Of a stretch of 64,000 bases of DNA, positions 1 to 11,387 are shown one piece after another (positions within the stretch are counted from its first letter, which is position 1; each line of letters opens with the position of its first letter). The DNA comes from Pigoraptor vietnamica (Eukaryota; Opisthokonta; Filasterea). The notes under the pieces are model-generated. The model did not search any database and was not told where the DNA came from. It worked only from the letters and a program-made list of their open reading frames with translations. The stretch is taken from the NCBI GenBank assembly GCA_943704525.1, contig CALSCQ010000747.1, forward strand, positions 33,220 through 97,219, read 5' to 3'. The position numbers and the translations under genes were made by a program.

Positions 1-256
1 CAGATTGAAATTTGGGACGACAGCAATGCCGACATTTGGCAAAAGGGGTACTGGGCCCTCTTCGTCATACAGAAAATGAGTGAGTGCCTTCGTTTGACCG
101 CATGGTATTTTAGATTGCCGCCTAACTTGCCGACGTTCAGTGTGCGCCCCATACTACTACCTGTACAAGCGCACCGCTCTCAAGATGGGCGATCCGCGGC
201 TGTACCGTGACTCGGAGTGGCTGCGGGAGCAGTTCGCAAAGCAACTCAACTCTTAA
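1..256 (+). CDS. C-terminal end of an unrecognised protein (5' truncated by the window)
   Basis: The window opens inside an exon (1-79). A GTGAGT donor at 80 and a TTCAG acceptor ending at 140 give a 61-nt intron, and the final exon 141-256 ends in TAA. The visible tail is about 64 residues. It contains QIEIWDDSNADIWQKGYW, a short hydrophobic run (WALFVIQKM), then a Tyr/Arg/Lys-rich end (YYYLYKRTALKMGD). The splice keeps one frame throughout, so it is a real coding end. I do not recognise the family. The hydrophobic stretch next to aromatic residues could be the end of a membrane protein, but that is a guess. It converges on WDR48 with only 37 bp between the stops. Confidence 0.6.
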
Positions 257-293
257 GCCGGACGATGCGCTCGACACACGTTTGAGTTTTGTA

Positions 294-3200
294 TTATGGC
301 GCTTGCACGGGCGCATTCTCCGGGGGCAGCGCCATCCGTCGCCGGTATGAGAGGGCAAAGTCGTCGCTGGCGCCCTTCCACAGAAACTGCCGGATGGTCG
401 CAATGTTGATGTCCAGCGGCATCACCTGCGACAACGCCCGTGAGCAGGGGCTCTGCGATTGCACGGCCAAGCGCACCGACCTTCTCCCCGCACAGAATGT
501 CCACGACATCCTCGGGCCCGCCGCCCTCCGGCACCGGCAGCTTGAGCTTCTCCGCAATATACTTGCACACCCGCTTCACTTTTAGCACGCGGTGGGCGCT
601 CAATTTGCTTTGCACACTGGAAATTGTCGGCAGTGAGCGTTGGCACTGAACAATGGGGAAAGGGGAGCGAGGGACGCAAGCACACCGCACGCAGCACAAC
701 GGTCACTGACCCTTCTGGCAAGGGGGGAAGCGCAGCCTCCCCGGCATTGGCGTGTGGTACGAGCAGAAATTGCATTTTTTGGTCCTTTGCGCGAAACACG
801 CCCTGAAAGCGACACAGTCAGCGCACGTGCCAATAACGCAACGCAGTTCAGCGCCCAGGGCCGCACAAAGAGACAAGCGCACCTTGAGCACACAGTCGGT
901 CAGCCACTGCGGCGCCGCCGCGAGTTCGCGAACACTGTCCTCCGTTCCAATCTCGGCGACCGTTCGGCGAAAAAGTGGAACGCTGTTACCTCCCGTCTCC
1001 TCGCTCAAGACGACGGTCACATGCCCCGGCATCGTAAAATACCGCTGGTCCTGGTCGGCAGGCGCGCATGGCGTGATTGAGCCACTCGGGCACCGCATCG
1101 CATGAGGCAATGGAAGACAGACGGCAATGCGCGGGTGACGAGGCTCCGCTCCTAACTCGCCACACCCAGACCCACTTCTTCTAAGGGCGGCGCCGTCGAG
1201 GATGACAGGGCGCCGGCATCGTCCCCCACGGCTTTCGCGACCGTCGCTCCCCCCTTGACCGCGTCCGGCGACGCATCGCGCCAGCCTCTAAAAAGCGCTT
1301 GCAACACAGCACCGCCCAGATTGACTGCGATGCGCAGGCATGAATACCAATACCGCACAACGCAAGCATGGCGGACCACCCACCCTTCGCATCCTCCGAC
1401 GGCGCCTGGTCGCAGATATCCAGCGCATAAACCTCGGCGGCAAAGCATTGCGAGGCGTCGAGGTTCACGGCGAGTGCCTGTGGGACACGGCAAGGGCAAG
1501 GGTCGTATGGGGAGGGCGAGTGAGTGGGATAGTGAATGAGGTGGCAGGGCAATCGGCACCAAGGGCAATGAATGGCAGGGAGGAGTGTGTAGATACCAAT
1601 AGAGGGTAGGAAGGGGTCAGCGAGTGGGAGGACAGTGGGGGACGACGCACCCCCGTCTTGCATTCCAGTGAAAACCACGACGGCACGCTCGTCATTTCGG
1701 AAAGCTCCTCCACTGCGCGCTGCCAGTCCATCACGCCCATCTCTCGAACGCAGCGGGCCTGCGGTCGGCGGTGAGCAGAGATAGGCAACCCCTTCCTTGC
1801 CAACAAAAAGACGCACCTGAGTCACATCCCACACACTGAGTGCCCCAGACGAGTCGCGGACAAGGACGTGACGGCGGTCATTGAGCACGTGGTGTTGCAC
1901 AGCGCCCGGAAAGCCTGCGCCAGACACACTTAGTATTCGGTGTGTGGCCGTCAAAGGGCACACGCACGCACCCTCAATGCGGCAAATAGGCGCGGGTCGA
2001 TGTGCCATGGCGGCGCCGTTCGCAGGTGCTGAAATCGCTCCCGCGGCGCCTTGCTCGCGGTCAGATGCGCCGAGTGCCTGTTTGGTCATCGGTGAGCCAC
2101 TTGCTAGGGACAACAGCATGCACCGGCGCAACACCCACCCAGCACTCAACGTGCGGGTCGCTTGTGGTCACCCACACGGAACTGAACGACGGCGTCGGGC
2201 ACACCTGCAAAGCACACAGCGCATGTCAACTTTGGCCGTCAGACGGCTCCGACACGGTGACCCACCGATAGGACAGGTGCGCCAGTCGTGCACACCAGGC
2301 GTGAGTCGCCCGTGCGAATATCCGTCAGGCAGACGGAGCGATCGCGGCCGCCCGAAACGATGCGCGCAAAGCCGTCGTCCGCGGCAAGTGCCCACACGCT
2401 GTCCACGTGCGACTCGGACGTGAGCACACACCGCTGCTGGCCCAAGTCCCACACGCGCACTGTGTGGTCCGAACTCCCCGACACGCACTGCACAAACGAC
2501 AAGCACGCCGATGAGCAGCGCGAAAAGGCGTGGCGTTGGCGCGCAACCAATGACACACAACAGACCATTGTCCCGCCGGCATTCAGCAGCACTGCGCGGA
2601 TGTTCCCGATGTGCCCGCGGAGTTTGGCGATGCGTCTGTTGGCGCGCATGTCCCACACTCGCACCACCTGTGGGTGGCCGCTCAGCAACGGCAGAACACA
2701 CATACGCAAACTGCATACCCATACTCACACACACCAACACATGCACGCATATGCGCACGTATGCACACGCGCACACACGCACACGCACACACACACACAT
2801 GCACACAGGCACACACACACACATACACACACACATACACACACACACACGCGCACACACACACACCTGCTGTGGACATCCCGCAGCCACAATGTGCCCC
2901 GCCGCGTCGACGGCCACGCAGTACACTGAGTCCTTTGCATCATCAACCGAAGCCGACGGCGCTGAAGCATCCCCAGCAGCACCCGACAGCACCTCCAAGT
3001 CCCACATGTAAATGCGCTTGTCAAGACCCCCAGACACCAACGCGCGCCGAAGAGGGGCGTATGCAAGCGCGCGCACGTAATCAGTGTGTCGCCGTACGGT
3101 GAAGACGGGATCGCCCGAGGCGGCCCATAGGCGCACTGTCGTGTCGGACGACGCGGACGCGACCACCGGTGTGCGCATGCCCTCCATGTGACCGTCGCCG

Positions 3201-3641
3201 TTGTTCGCCGTCCCCACCGTCCCCGACCCGAGACACACGACCGCATTCACCCAGTCGGAATGCCCCGAGCACGTGTGCCGCGGCAAGGCCTGCGACCGCT
3301 TCATTGTCTCAGAAAGGGCAGCCGCTCACCCCACGTGTGCCACCGACCTTACGCACAGATAACCACACAGCCACGGACAATAATCTGGCTGAAACCGCCC
3401 CCATCACCTTGTCGCCGTCGTTCACAGACCACGCGCGCACGGTGGCGTCGCGTCCGCCGGTCCATAGCGTCCAATTGGCATCGCCGCCCTGCACGGCCGC
3501 CGCATTCACGCCGAGCCGGTGTCCGCCGACGCCCCGAGCGTCCTCCAGAAAATAGGACACTCGCACGCGAGCGCCCGCCCGCCCGGACGACCACATGGCC
3601 ACGCCTCGTGCAGTGAGCGCGACACGGTCGGCTGTCTTCAC
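294..3641 (-). CDS. WDR48: WDR48/UAF1-type WD40 protein (cofactor of USP1-family deubiquitinases)
   Basis: WD40 beta-propeller with a C-terminal DUF3337/SUMO-like region. In animals and fungi this family binds and activates USP1/USP12/USP46-type deubiquitinases in DNA repair. The order of motifs follows the family: TGGRDATVRAW, HSDWVNAVV, SASSDTTVRLW, HTDYVRALAYAPL, SGGLDKRIYMWDLE, DSVYCVAVDA, VVRVWDMRANRR, SGSSDHTVRVWDLGQQRC, VSGGRDRSVCLTDIR, HHVLNDRRHVLVRDS, PSWFSLECKTG, AVNLDASQCFAAE, then DINIATIRQFLWKG near the end. Clear exons: 3641-3408, 3307-2867, 2667-2566, 2487-2266. At least five more follow, including a tiny 35-nt intron near 2115-2150. The intron at 2866-2668 is almost entirely a TG/CA repeat. 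ATG 3641 begins MKTADRVALTARG. It diverges from EBAG9. Confidence 0.9.
2690..2866. repeat. CA/TG microsatellite filling a WDR48 intron
   Basis: About 175 bp of alternating CA with scattered GC and CAT interruptions. In the sense of the WDR48 transcript (minus strand) it reads (TG)n and begins at the donor itself, so the GT of the splice site is the first repeat unit. Alternating purine-pyrimidine DNA of this kind can adopt Z-form. Confidence 0.9.
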
Positions 3642-3845
3642 GACTGTTTCACAGGATTCCGAGTAACACGCGCATCACGTGCTGTGTCCGCGGCGGTTTT
3701 GGCGTTTTGGGGTTCATGGATGGAGCATGGAGTGCTTCGTGCGCTGCGTGCGAGTGCATTGGGGCCGCTCAGTTTTTGCCTGTGACCGTCGCGCGGACCC
3801 CACCGGCCAGGCGTCGCTCAAGGGCGACAGCGCCCTTTGCCCGCC
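3642..3845. promoter_or_regulatory. Shared divergent 5' region WDR48 / EBAG9, with CACGTG
   Basis: 204 bp between two head-to-head start codons. It holds CACGTG at 3676-3681. No TATA box is evident. Confidence 0.5.
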
Positions 3846-5076
3846 ATGGTCGCGGTGCGCGTGTCGTGGCTTCTGCGCCTCGTGCCGTTCAGTGGATGGA
3901 TGGCACAGTGCTGCAGGCGCATCCGGCGCCGTTTGTGGCCGACACAGGCATTGCCCACGACTGCGCCCTCGCACACGCACCTCTCGCCGCTGATGGCAGA
4001 GAAGGCACGTCTTTGTCTGCGCGGAGTTGTGCGTGCGTGTGTGCGTGTGTATGCGTGTGTACGCGTGCGTGCGTGCGTGCATGTCTGCGTGTGGGTACGT
4101 CCGCACAAGGTGTTGTGCTCCGTAAGCAAGCACTCTGCTGCAAATGACAGCTATGGCACGTTCTTACTGTTTGTGGCCCAGGACGGAGACGCTTCGGACG
4201 ATTGGGACGAGTGGGCCGACATGGAGGGCGGGCGTCCGACAGTCATCGCCATGTCCCCGCCGGTCGCAGCGAGCGCCGCCGTTGCGCCCATGGACAGCAT
4301 CGTGCACCGCGCGCAGCCGCAGTCGCACGCACTGCCGCAGCCCCCGCCGCAGTCGGCGTCGTCGGTGCCACCGGCAGCGGCGCGGAACTCCGCAGTGGAT
4401 GGCCCGTTCTCGCATGTCGCGCAGGCCGCCTCCGCAGCGCCCCCCGCCGACGAGGACTTTTTTCAGGACATGGCGCCGGTGTACCGACGGCCGAAGCTGG
4501 TGCGTCGGCCACTGGCGCGTTTGTCGCGTGCAGAAGGCCCTGTCGTTCAGTTGCAAGCCACCTTTCACTCCCATCTCTCGCCTTTCTTGCTTGCTCCGCG
4601 TTGGAAGTTCCGAGGAGTCGTCGTTGGTCTCGTTCAACCATTACTATCATTACTATCCTGTGGTGGTGACACGTTCTTTCGTTGGCAGGTCGTCGTTGGT
4701 AAAGATCCCGAGCCTTCGCACGGTGCAAGTTCGCGCCTCGCCGTGAGCGCCACACAAACTGAGGTGAGCACATGGCAACGCATTGGGGGCAAAGATTTGA
4801 ACCCAAGGATCGCGCAATACCTCCGGAAACCGTGCACATACGAATGTCATCGCAGCAGCTGATAGTGGGCTGTTGCAGGCGGAGCTTGGCGCATGGGATG
4901 ACGACGAGGGCACGTGGGAGGCGGAACTGGACGGGGCGACGGCGAGCGAGCGCGCGGAAGCAGAGCGAAGGCGCGCCGAGCGGCGACAACGGAGGGCGGA
5001 GAGAGAGGCTGCCGTGCAGAGGCAACAGCGCGACCGAGATGCCACGGGAAGGTTGGGTGCGCGCAAGCTCACATAA
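3846..5076 (+). CDS. EBAG9: EBAG9/RCAS1-like Golgi membrane protein
   Basis: Four exons, all joined in phase 0: 3846-4028, 4182-4541, 4689-4763, 4879-5076; 271 residues (human EBAG9 is 213). Family features in order: a short hydrophobic N-terminus followed by CC (SWLLRLVPFSGWMAQCC), acidic/Trp segment DDWDEWADME, the EBAG9 block DEDFFQDMAPVYRR, SSRLAVSATQTE, then AWDDDEGTWEAEL and a charged coiled coil ending in RKLT. The human protein acts in Golgi glycosylation and secretory-granule control; the same location is inferred. ATG 3846 has a good context (CCCGCCATGG). The second donor (GTCGTT) is non-consensus and is the weakest splice call. Intron 1 is rich in GTGC/GTGT repeats. The middle is Pro/Ala/Gln-rich and longer than in animals. 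Confidence 0.82.
4025..4105. repeat. GTGCGTGT-type repeat starting at the EBAG9 intron 1 donor
   Basis: A GT/GC alternating tract begins exactly at the exon 1 donor (4029) and runs about 75 bp, giving many possible GT donors in a row. Confidence 0.75.
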
Positions 5077-5219
5077 AGAGCCCAGTGTAGGGCGTTGATT
5101 GTCTGTACGCGACAGTGGCGCATACACTGCACCACGGGTTGCGCAGACAGCCGAAGACAGACGCACGAATGACAAAAGCACGCACGCGCACGCACGCACG
5201 CCGCGCTCAGAAGGGCGGC

Positions 5220-5926
5220 TCAGTCAGCGCCGGCGATGCGGGGGCTCACGGCTACCGCAGCCACTGCAGCCACCGGCGCTCCGGCAGGCTGCTCGTCGGC
5301 GCTGTCGTCGCCGTCCCCAAGCGCGAGCACGAGACCGGTCAGGCGTCGCCCCGGCCGATCCGCCAACACGCCCAGCCTCTGACGCTGCACTCGGAGCGCC
5401 CGCATGCGCCGCCCAAACTCCACCGCTGCCGCCGGTGGGTCGTCATGGCGCCCTTCGCCCTCACCGTCGTCCCGTGCGCCCTCCGGAGGCTCGTGCACGT
5501 TCCGCACTGGCCGAGGCCCGTCGCGCCCATCATCAAGCCGCCGTTCTCTCCGTCGCCTCACAAGCGCATCCTTTAAGCGACAACAGAAGCCCACAGTGAG
5601 ACACATTCCCACTCATTTCACGACAATGCCACGCCACTAACCCGAATCAGAAACTCAAAGAGGCGGCGAGTGAAGCGGTCGCTCGCGTCGAACGACTCGA
5701 CGAAGCTCTCAAAGGTGAAATCATCGCCAGCCTGCATGGGCGCGCGCCAGACCTGCCGTCAGGACGAAGGGGTTCTGCGCACCAGGGAGCGCCAAGAGGG
5801 AATGCGCAAGAGGGTGCGCACAGGGGAACGCACCTCGGCCGCCGTGCGCTCCTTGACGGACGCAAACAGCGCGCGTATTTTGGCAACGAGCTCCTCGTCG
5901 TAGGCGCGCTCCGTCCACTTGCCCAT
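5220..5926 (-). CDS. Unknown conserved-looking 177-residue protein
   Basis: Three phase-0 exons on the minus strand: 5926-5834 (31 aa), 5731-5642 (30 aa), 5570-5220 (116 aa plus stop). ATG 5926 has context GCCATGGG. The N-terminal 60 residues are amphipathic and acidic (KWTERAYDEELVAKIRALF, then DFTFESFVESFDASDRFTRR). The rest is Arg/Asp/Pro-rich with a basic run (DALVRRRRERRLDDG) and an Ala/Val-rich end. I do not recognise it. The first two exons look like a small helical domain and the tail looks disordered. Clean splice consensus on both introns supports a real gene. It is tail-to-tail with EBAG9 (143 bp apart). Confidence 0.6.
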
Positions 5927-6235
5927 GGCAGCGCACGTGGCCGTCGGTCGCTGCGACGTCGCGTCCTGCCGTTCCTTTTCGCCACTCTCTGCCGATTTGA
6001 ACGAGCCGCGGTGAGTGGCGAGATCTCGCCAAGTCGTTGGCCTCTGTGTCAGTCGACCGAAGTGTAAACACGGCTGACGCGAGCACAAAGGTCGAAGTCA
6101 CCTGTGCCTGCACACTGTCCCCGTCTGCGCCTCTGTGTGTGCGTCTGACTGCGAGTGCGACTGCGGTTGCGATTGCGCCCCTGCTGAACTGCGAGGGACT
6201 GTCGTGCGCCGCGCGGCCGTGCGTGGCCCCGGCGA
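5927..6235. promoter_or_regulatory. Divergent 5' region unknown protein / SEC3, with CACGTG
   Basis: 309 bp with no coding signal. CACGTG lies at 5934-5939, just upstream of the minus-strand ATG. Confidence 0.45.
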
Positions 6236-9200
6236 ATGGAGCGGCTGCGGCGGCTGCAGGCCGAGGTGTTTGGGGCGGAGGACCGCGTGGTCGCCGTGCT
6301 CCCCTGCACCGCGGCCTCCAAGAAGAAGCTCGGTGGGAAAAAGAGCAGCAAGGCGAACCTGCTCTGCGTGACGGTGCGCGATCGCACGACGCCGCACGTG
6401 CACCGCGTCAAGGGTGCGGGGGGCGGCTTCAAGCGCAAAGAGACATGGCCCCTCGCAGACCTCAAGGTTATCGACGGGCGCTCCGAGAGCGACGAAAATG
6501 CGGACTTTGTGCTTGTGTTTGGCGACCGCCCAACAAAGTGGCGCGCTGCGAGCGTGACGGAGCGCAACGCCTTCCTCGGCGTGCTCTACAAGCTGTGCGG
6601 CGTGCTCACCGGCGCACGGCCAACGCTCAAGAGCATCGCGGTGGACCGGCTGCAGGGGTTTGCGGAGAGTAGCAAGGCGATTGCGGCCGGCGCCGATGCC
6701 GGCGTGGCTGCTGACGGCGACACGGGCGTCGCTTTTGCCGAGGACTATCGCGAGCTCACGGCACAGGAGGAAGCGGACGTTGTGGCGCTTCTGTCGTCGT
6801 GCGACTGGGCGATCCACGACGCAGAGGCCTTTGCGGAGCACCTGACCGGGGAGCTGCACGCGCTCGACGGCGCAAACATCCACGCCATTCTCGAGTCGGA
6901 GCCGCAAGTGGAGCGGCTGATGCACTACTTGGACAAGGCAAGCGGGGAGCTTGCGCGCGTCGAGACGGTGCTCGCGGGATACGAGCGGCTGCTCACGCGG
7001 ACGCGGCGCGAAGTGGAGCAGATGGAGCGTGCGCACGAGCAGAGCCAGATCCAGGTGCGTGCACGAACCGTAACATGGACCGCAGCATTGTGTAGCTTGC
7101 ATGATTTGCGCATGGGGTGGCTCCCCTCTGAGTGATAGACGCGTGCCCTCTGTTGCAGCGCGAAAATCACGGGCGGCTGCTGACCGAGCTGACCGGCCTC
7201 CTCACCGCCCTCGACCTGCCGCCGTGGGTGACGACGGTGCTCGGCGACGGCGACCTCACTAACCCGGGGAGCCTCTCGAAGTGCATTGCGGCGTCGCAGC
7301 TGCTGCGCACCGCGCTCGACACGAAGATGCGACCCGACCTTGCCCAACTGGACGCAGTGCGCGCGCGGCGCGAGCAGTTTGAGCAGCTGCGAAGCGTTTT
7401 CCTCACGCGCGTTGTGGCGCACTTTACACAACTCTTCTCCCGCCGTGGAGAGGGATCGGGAGAATCGCTTGCGGCACATGCTCACCGGCATCGCCAGCTG
7501 TCGGCGTATGTGCAGCTGGCCGAGTGGCTTCGGTACACGGACGCCGCACAATTCGACTCCCTTCGCGCCGAGTACGCGCGCTCCTTTAACCGCGCCTACC
7601 GGCAGGACGTGCGCGAGCTCATTGACCGCATGAAGGGGTTTTCGAAGTCGGGCGGGGGCTGGTCGTTCGGGGACGGCGAGGCGCAGTCGCAGTCGCTGCC
7701 GGAAGCGCACTCGGCCGCAGACCTCTCCAGCGGATCGTCCCTCAGCGAAAAGGACAAGGAGTACGCCAAGATCAAATTCGACCAGGTGCGCCTCCCCGCG
7801 TGTATGTGAGCGGTGTGCTCTGCGATGCAATGCCATCACCCGCGAGTGCCAACGGGCATCGCACGACCATTCTGCGCGTGGCTTATCCACTCTCCCTACT
7901 GCAGGCCTTTGAGCAGCTCATGTCACAGCTGGTGCCCGCAATGCTGGCCGAGCAGGACTTCTGCGCCGAGTTTTTCGGACTCGACGTCACAGAGACTGCG
8001 TCACAGCCCGCGTCGTTTGCGTCCGTGTCTGCCCTCGTCTCGTCAGCCCTGCAGGCTTCGTCGACCCATTCGCCGCCGTCCTCCCCGAAACGGCTGTCGG
8101 GAATTCGCTCGCCGTGGTCGGCTGTCAAGACAAAGCTCTCTGACATTGCGCAGAAGGACAGGTGCGTGGCCGAGCCGGTTTTCAGCCAGTTTGCCCTGCT
8201 AACATGTCTGCTCTGCAGCACTGCGCCGTCGGACAAGCCCAAGTCGGACGCGGACGCGCGGTGGGTGTCGCCTAAAGTGAAGCGGCTGAGCTTGATGTGT
8301 GTGGACGGGAGGATGGCGTACTGACTGTCTCTTCTAACGCCCCTGTTCTGCGTCCCTGCGCGCCTGCAGCAAGATGATGGCTGCTGTTTTCAGCGGGATT
8401 GAAGGCGACCTCATTGGCGTCATTGAGCTGGGCGACAAGGCGGATCACTTGTGGGTAACCCATTCTCGCGCGGATATTTGAGTGACAAGAGAGGGAGGAA
8501 GAGGGGGAAGGGGGAGGGGGGAGAGCGTAGGCTAAGAAGAGCCATGGCATCGTGCTCAGTCATTTTTTGCACTTACGTGACGCCCTTCTAATGCAACCCC
8601 CGATGTACAACACTGCGCTCCCCTCGCGCTCGCAGCAATTCGCTGTGCATGATGGTGAAGATCGACCACTACTTGGGCGTCGCCAAGCACCGCAGCGGCT
8701 TCCTCAGCGCCATGCTTGGCAAATTCCAGATTATCGTCAAGCGGAACTTTGACCAGTTCATCGTGGGTTTGCGCCGTGCGCTGCTGCCGCGACACTAACA
8801 GGTTTTTAGTGCCTTCCCTAACCCCAAACCCACCTTCCTTCCTGCAGGCCGACCAGCAGCAGCTCGTCCAAGAGGCCAAGCCCTCGAAGAAGAAGTACCC
8901 CGGCATCCTCTCCTTCGTCAGGAAATTTCCGGTGGGCTGGCATTTCACACCCTGTTGAGCACTTGCGCGATGAGACTGATGCGTGTGGTGCGCAGCCGTT
9001 TGTCGCGCACGCCGAGGCGATCGTCAGCGGATGGGATCGGCGCGCGCTGGTCGAGCAGGCGTACATCGACATGAGCGCGACTGTCGCGAAGGGCATCGAG
9101 CAGCAGGCGCACGAGGCGAAGCATGGGGACGTCCTCCGCTTCGGTGCGTGGCACATGCCTTTCTGTGGATTTGTCACGTTGATGTGCCATGTTGTCCGCT

Positions 9201-9939
9201 GCCCTTGCGCACTTGCTTTTTTGTCAACACCGCGTGTGATGTCGTCGAAGAGTGTGCACGTGCCTTGCTTGCTATCGCCGAGCGCTTACGGCCGATGGGC
9301 TGCGCTCTGCAGAGAATTTCCACCACCTCTACACGCAGCTCTCTTTCCTCAAGGTGGCGTGCCTCGACGGGTTTCGCAAGGAGACGCAACGGCTGTACCG
9401 CGAGCACCTGCAGGCTTACGTGCGAGGCATTCTCGGGAGTCCGCTGGAAAAGCTCAGCGTGAGTGTTTCGCCCTCTTCTCCCCTCAATGTCCCCAGACGC
9501 CCAGCTAATCCTGCAGAATCGGTGCAGAAATTCTTCGACGGCGTGCAGCGGCTGGTTGAGTCTGGCGTGAAGGAGGACGAGGTCGGCTACCAGCTGGCCT
9601 TCAGCAAGCAGGAGCTCAAAAGGGTTATCCGCGAGTATCCAGCCAAAGAGGTGCGTCTCAGGTCTCGCATGAGCTCTGATTGCAACGACGTGACGCGCTC
9701 GGCCGCAGGTGCGCAAGGGCCTTGCCGCGATGCACAGGAAGCTCGAGCGGCACCTGTCGGAGGAGGAGAGCCTCCACCAGGTCGTGTGGCGGTCGGTGCA
9801 GGAGGAGTTTCTCGGGCAGTGCAAGACGTTCGAGGCGCTTATCGATCGCTGCTACCCCGGCGCGGCCATCCGGCTCGAGTTCACTGTGGACGATCTGCTG
9901 GGCTACTTCACTGAGATTGGGTCAAAGTCGTCCCACTAA
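6236..9939 (+). CDS. EXOC1: Exocyst subunit SEC3/EXOC1
   Basis: Exocyst tethering subunit that binds PI(4,5)P2 and Rho-type GTPases at the plasma membrane through an N-terminal PH-like domain. That domain is visible in exon 1 (6236-7054): KKKLGGKKSSKANLLCVTV, FKRKETWPLADLKVID, TERNAFLGVLYKL. A coiled coil follows (VETVLAGYERLLTRTRREVE). Later exons give the helical rods; for example 7159-7785, 7905-8161, 8219-8260, 8370-8450, 8636-8762 and 8848-8931 all join in frame. The C-terminus is diagnostic: RHLSEEESLHQVVWRSVQEE, then FEALIDRCYPGAAIRLEFTV, as in animal EXOC1. At least eleven exons. ATG 6236 begins MERLRRLQAEVFG. An intron near 8487-8525 contains a pure purine tract. Confidence 0.93.
8487..8525. 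repeat. 39-bp pure purine (GA/G) tract in a SEC3 intron
   Basis: Uninterrupted A/G run bounded by C at 8486 and 8526. Such tracts can form triplex (H-) DNA. It lies on the sense strand of SEC3. Confidence 0.85.
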
Positions 9940-10051
9940 GTAAATGCGATATGACCCGCCTTACAATTCGCGACGCACGCACGCGCACGCACCCCAAGCA
10001 GCACACGCCGCCGCACGCCACACACGCAATGCAAAATGCCTTCGCCTCGCC

Positions 10052-11071
10052 TCACCGGCGAAGTCCCTTTCCGTTCACGCGTCCTGCAGTACCGGCCACT
10101 GCGCGCTGTGCCGGTCGCCTTGCCGGATGTGCGGCGCTTTCCGAAGGGGAGGTCCGCCGCCGCTTGGCAAGAGGGGACTCGTGCGCCGCCGGATCAGGCA
10201 GCGGGCGCTGACGCGGCATGGCGGGTGAGACGTGTTCACGCGAGCGACACTTGTTCCACGGCCGACTCACCTGTGTCCGCTTGGTTGGTGGCGGCGCGGC
10301 GCAGAACGCGCCCTGCACCGCACGAGTCTTCAGGTGTCCGTTTTCGTCGCATAGCGCGGAACTTTCGAGAACGCGTCGATTGTGCGCCGCAAGTAGGGCC
10401 ATAATGTCGTCGCCGCCATCATTTGCGCATGGCTCACGCCCTCGCACGCCGCCGGGGCGAGGCCCAGCGGGGGCACCCGGACGAGCACAAGCAAGGGGTG
10501 CCGCGCACGTGACTGCGGCGCGTGCGTGACGAGACAGTCCGCCATTTCCGTCTACCTCACCAAGTGGCCGCCGCTGTTCTGTGGGCGCACAGCCGTGTGT
10601 CGCAGCAGTGGGCGTTTTCGCGTGCATTTCAGCCACGCGCATGTTGTGCTCTCGCAACAATCGCGCCAGCTCTTCATCCACCGGGGACGACGGCGCCAAC
10701 TCGGCAGATTCGACCGACAGCATGTCGCTGTCTGCCACGGTCGCATTGCCGGGCGCATCGTGTGTCTCCATGCGGCTGCAGCGTGCGAGACTAGCAGGCG
10801 ACAGGAGGGGCACAGGGTCGCGCGGCGGCCCGTCGTGTGCGCCATGTGTTGCCGCAAACCAGTCGTCCGCATGCGCGTCGCTGCGATGGGACTCTCTCAG
10901 GTGGGCTGCACAGCAACGAGGCAAACACACGCGCGCACACCTGAGGGCATCGTCCGCTGTCGTGCCAAAGTCTGTCCACTTGGGCGCCTCGAATTCATAC
11001 GCGGGGTCGACGTATGGCCCTGCGCCGGCGACGTCAAACGCCTCGCACGCCGGCCGGAAGCCCCCGCTCAT
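10052..11071 (-). CDS. TPX2-like spindle protein, N-terminal region only
   Basis: 339 residues read as one open frame from ATG 11071. Near the N-terminus YVDPAYEFEAPKWTDF followed by ADDWF resembles the plant/animal TPX2 N-terminus (YEF.AP.F.DF then a WF motif), which binds Aurora A in known members. Two copies of a similar short helix follow, EELARLLREHNMRV and DDIMALLAAHNRRV, then a basic tail with SPLAKRRRT that looks like a nuclear localisation signal. No TPX2 microtubule-binding repeats are visible, so this is either a short relative or the call is wrong. A 33-nt in-frame intron (GTGCGCGC...GTGCAG near 10920-10955) is possible but not required. An upstream in-frame ATG at 11185 exists. 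Confidence 0.45.
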   Translation of the reverse strand: MSGGFRPACEAFDVAGAGPYVDPAYEFEAPKWTDFGTTADDALRCARVCLPRCCAAHLRESHRSDAHADDWFAATHGAHDGPPRDPVPLLSPASLARCSRMETHDAPGNATVADSDMLSVESAELAPSSPVDEELARLLREHNMRVAEMHAKTPTAATHGCAPTEQRRPLGEVDGNGGLSRHARAAVTCAAPLACARPGAPAGPRPGGVRGREPCANDGGDDIMALLAAHNRRVLESSALCDENGHLKTRAVQGAFCAAPPPTKRTQVSRPWNKCRSREHVSPAMPRQRPLPDPAAHESPLAKRRRTSPSESAAHPARRPAQRAVAGTAGRVNGKGLRR

Positions 11072-11387
11072 CCTGGCGAAATAGAGGGCATGAGCCTGGC
11101 TGCGATCGGTCTGTGCGCTCCCTGAGCCGTGGAGTGGGCGGTCAGGCGTTGCCGAGTGCGTGCCTGTTGATATTATCCCTCGCAATTCTGTGTTTGTGCC
11201 AATTGCGACGGAAGTGTCAGTTTGAATTTGAACGGGGCCAGCGCCAACGCACTTGCATCCGGGGTGTGCCTGGACATTGACGTCATCGATTTTTTGGTTG
11301 AGTGAACGCGTCTTGCGTGCGTTTGTGTGCCTTATAAACTGCGCTGGACCGCAGAGTGCGCAGGGAACAGCAGCGAAGGGCCTGAAG
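11072..11387. promoter_or_regulatory. Divergent 5' region TPX2-like / TBC, with TGACGTCA
   Basis: 316 bp without genes. A perfect TGACGTCA palindrome (CRE/bZIP-type) lies at 11278-11285. Confidence 0.55.

Noticed and set aside
2288-3102. Plus-strand frames rich in Thr-His (from ACACAC repeats)
   Set aside because: They translate the CA microsatellite and run antisense to well-supported WDR48 exons.
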